64,000 bases of DNA from Xestospongia muta (Eukaryota > Porifera > Demospongiae > Haplosclerida > Petrosiidae), in assembly GCA_963693285.1 (NCBI GenBank), contig OY848922.1:749001-813000 (forward strand), in the 5' to 3' direction. The notes beneath the pieces are model-generated. The model did not search any database and was not told the DNA's origin. It saw only the letters and a program-made list of their open reading frames with translations. The position numbers and the translations under genes were made by a program. Below, piece by piece: positions 61,479-64,000 of this stretch (within the stretch, counting starts at the first letter, position 1; every line of letters begins with the position of its first letter).

Positions 61479-64000
61479 ATGGCTGTAGCGAGCGAGGTAG
61501 TAAGGGCTGCAGGACAGGAGAGTCTATTATCTGTACCTGTCTCTCTACCTTATGTTGATGAACCTATCCTGCTCTCTGTAGGAGATAGAGTTACTATACC
61601 AACTGAATTTTGGAACTATACAGCTGATAGTGTTAACACGATTAGTAAGGATGATATAAATTTGAAAACGAGAGGTCAGCCTTGGATATCAGATGTCTCA
61701 GATCCTACTATCACTGGTGTTGTAAGATGGTTAGGAACATTACCTCCTAGTGGTAATACACAATTATTTGCTGGAATACAAACAGTAAGTTTGATCAATT
61801 ATGTAAAGGAAGTATACTATTATACAAATTCTCGTTTACACAGGACACTCCTGTCTCTACTGACAACCATGGTCCTAGTGGTACTTATGCTGATCAAACA
61901 TATTTTATTTGTCCTAAGAGACATGGAATCTTCCTTCCAGTGGAGTATGTAGTCCGTCACTCTAAAGATATAAAAGAGAAACCAACACCAGCTTATCCTA
62001 TGAATGCCAGACCACATGGTATTGCATTGGTTATGGTGATTGAAGAATACTCAGACGGCGAACAGTGTAATGGAGGTAAACTTGATTCTCAGACCTTCAT
62101 CACTACTTTCAACTACTTACAATACACAGTTCGATCTTATAACAAATTTACTAGTTCACAGATGATACAACTAGTAGAAGAGATAGCTAGTATGGATCAC
62201 ACAGCTTATGACAGCTTTGTCTGTTGTATATCATCCGCTGGAAGTAATGACCACTATGTAGTATGTAGTGATCGCAAACGTGTTAATGTGTATGAATTAG
62301 TGGACAAAGTACAACTTTGTTCTACCCTTCAAGGAAAACCAAAGATTTTTTTTATTAGTTGTGGTCGTTTAGAAAATCCACGTGTACCTTCAAGTATTCC
62401 ATACATAGTTGGATCTGATACACTTATCATGTGGCCAACTCAAAAGAGACATACTTTTGGTAAAAATTCAAGTACCATTGGGTGCTATTTCTTGTTTCAC
62501 TTAAAGAAGGTTATCAAATTAAAATCAAAGACCACTGACCTCCTTTCAATGACAAATGAAGTATCTGCAATTGTGAGCATTATCCCTCCATTTATATCTC
62601 GTCGTATTGGAAGATATAGAGGACAATGTCCTGAAGTCGAGTCACAATTAAAATGTAAAGTCTACTTTTTCTATGAAGATGAATTACCTGGTAAGCATAT
62701 TAATGTTATGATAATAGAAACTTATATTATTATTTTCATTAGATTATTCTGGTTTACTGGACAAAGCTCTTGATGAAGGCTATGTCACTGTTAAGTGGAC
62801 CAAACTCACCTTGTCTGGTGCACCAGCTACTGGAAAGTCCTCCATTATCAAGTTACTACTCAATGAACCTCCACCTGACAACCATCATAGTACTCCTGTC
62901 ATCAAAGCACCTGAAGTAAGGAAGGTAGAGATTGCTGGTCTCATAGCAGGAGGAGAACCAACTGGTTCATCTAGTATCCAGTGTTGGGGTAAAGTAGACT
63001 ATGAGTCTCTAAAAGCTATGGTTACTAGAACCATGAAAGGAGGTATCAAGTCTAAACCATCAATGTCAGAAGGAGAAGATGTAGACAACAGTATACAGGG
63101 TGATGAATCTGGTGATAATGACACTGATGATGACGATATAGGTCGTGAAAATCCTGCATCGACCACACCTACCAAAGAAAGCCCTGAAGTTACTTCCTTA
63201 CCTAGTCCACTTTCTCCAGCAAGAGAAGAGGTGGCTCGACTATTACCTACTGTATCAAAGTCTGATGAGCTTTATAACACTCACTGGATATATGTTATAG
63301 ATTCTGGGGGTCAGGCTGCATTCTTAGATATTGCTCCTGCTCTGCTACATTATAATCCAGTCAACATTCTTACACTCAAGTTAAATGAGAAACTTGAAGA
63401 TCAACCCAAATTTTACTTCAGTGTTAGAGGAAAACAAATTGGTGAGCCAGTGGAACGACAGATGACACACCTCCAACTTCTTGAAGCATCATTTCGTTCA
63501 CTATCATCTGTAAATCCACCTAATCTTCGTAACATTTACAGCAAATTTTCCCACACTGAGCCTCACCATATAGTACTGGGGACATACTATGATAAGATTA
63601 GTGAGTGTAGTGAGTCTCTGGATGATAAAGATGCTACCCTTTGGTCCACTTTGAAGCGATTTGATGAGGTACGACTAAACTATCGTGAATCCAGAGAGAA
63701 GGTCATCTTTCCAGTCAATGCAATTGGTAGAGGAGATAATGAGGTTAAAATGGCCAATAAGATTCGTAACAGAATATGTCAGTTTTACATTGAAGCAGAA
63801 ATCCCAGCTCGATGGTTCTTGTTCCAGTTAGATTTAGACCAGCTACACAAGACCCATAATACCACAATCATCAGCAAATCTAAATGTTTGGAGATTGGTG
63901 CACCATTGAAGATGGATGGTAACGATATTGAAGCAGCCCTGAAGTATTACCATGATCTGACCATCTTCCTTTACTTTCACAAAGTCCTCCCTAATGTTGT
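61479..64000 (+). CDS. CAP-Gly, caspase-like, Roc-COR GTPase gene, copy 2 (partial, runs off the window)
   Basis: Exons 61479-61784, 61844-62690 and 62743 to the window end join in frame with no break seen. Exon 1 and the exon 2 start encode a CAP-Gly-like domain (GVVRWLGTLPP; YFICPKRHGIFLP). Exon 2 encodes a caspase-like fold (YDSFVCCISSAG, KPKIFFISCGR, GSDTLIMW) without the usual His and Cys positions. Exon 3 has a P-loop (SGAPATGKSS, about 62815), HSTPVI as a likely G2 Thr, an acidic insert, a G3-like VIDSGGQAAF (63300), a G4-like LGTYYDK and the COR domain start. The Asp-x-Gly-Gly-Gln motif is typical of Roc GTPases. By analogy with copy 1, a death domain and a membrane helix should follow beyond 64000. 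Its cellular role is not known; a regulated death or immune signalling scaffold is inferred. Confidence 0.8.

Noticed and set aside
53883..64000. Reading the CAP-Gly/caspase/Roc genes as LRRK proteins
   Set aside because: No leucine-rich repeats, kinase or WD40 segments are seen between the CAP-Gly and death exons. Only the Roc-COR part is shared.

Overview
The window looks like nuclear DNA from an early-branching animal, most likely a demosponge. It is AT-rich, with many introns (several near 50 bp), strong GT/AG splice sites and gene spacings as short as 56 to 214 bp. It combines a ciliary protein (DRC11), MACPF-ApeC (apextrin-type) proteins, and a protein joining CAP-Gly, caspase-like, Roc-COR and death domains. 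The organism is inferred from gene content and was not checked against a database.

Layout. 1-1038: last two exons of a WD40-type protein. 2956-14637 (minus): DRC11/IQCA1, an AAA-family subunit of the ciliary nexin-dynein regulatory complex; one 4.9 kb intron holds a complete secreted heme peroxidase gene on the opposite strand (7607-10786). 14750-16224 (plus): GHITM/TMBIM5, divergent from DRC11 across 112 bp. 16225-32016: a tandem segmental duplication built around secreted MACPF-ApeC genes (two near-twin intact genes at 19313 and 24215, a deleted promoter stub at 16890, a pseudogene at 28506 and a more diverged intact gene at 29897). The duplicated unit also carried the last exon of GHITM from the left and the antisense 3' end of the right-hand neighbour, so broken copies of both lie between the MACPF-ApeC genes.

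32017-53826 is a compact minus-strand block: an unidentified Ser-rich gene, mitochondrial RNA polymerase POLRMT, and spatacsin SPG11. One SPG11 intron holds an intronless ATE1 arginyltransferase on the opposite strand (47094-48710).

53883-64000 holds two tandem copies of a multidomain gene: CAP-Gly, caspase-like domain without the usual catalytic residues, Roc-type GTPase, COR, death domain and a C-terminal membrane helix. The first copy has lost its P-loop GTPase segment, with a 22-bp templated filler at the junction that breaks the frame. The second appears intact but runs off the window. Between them are truncated 3' ends of an hnRNP H/F-like gene and of an unidentified gene, plus two foldback elements. 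The two innate-immunity-like expansions (pore-forming type effectors and a death/GTPase receptor-like family) are the variable parts; the rest is conserved housekeeping or ciliary genes.
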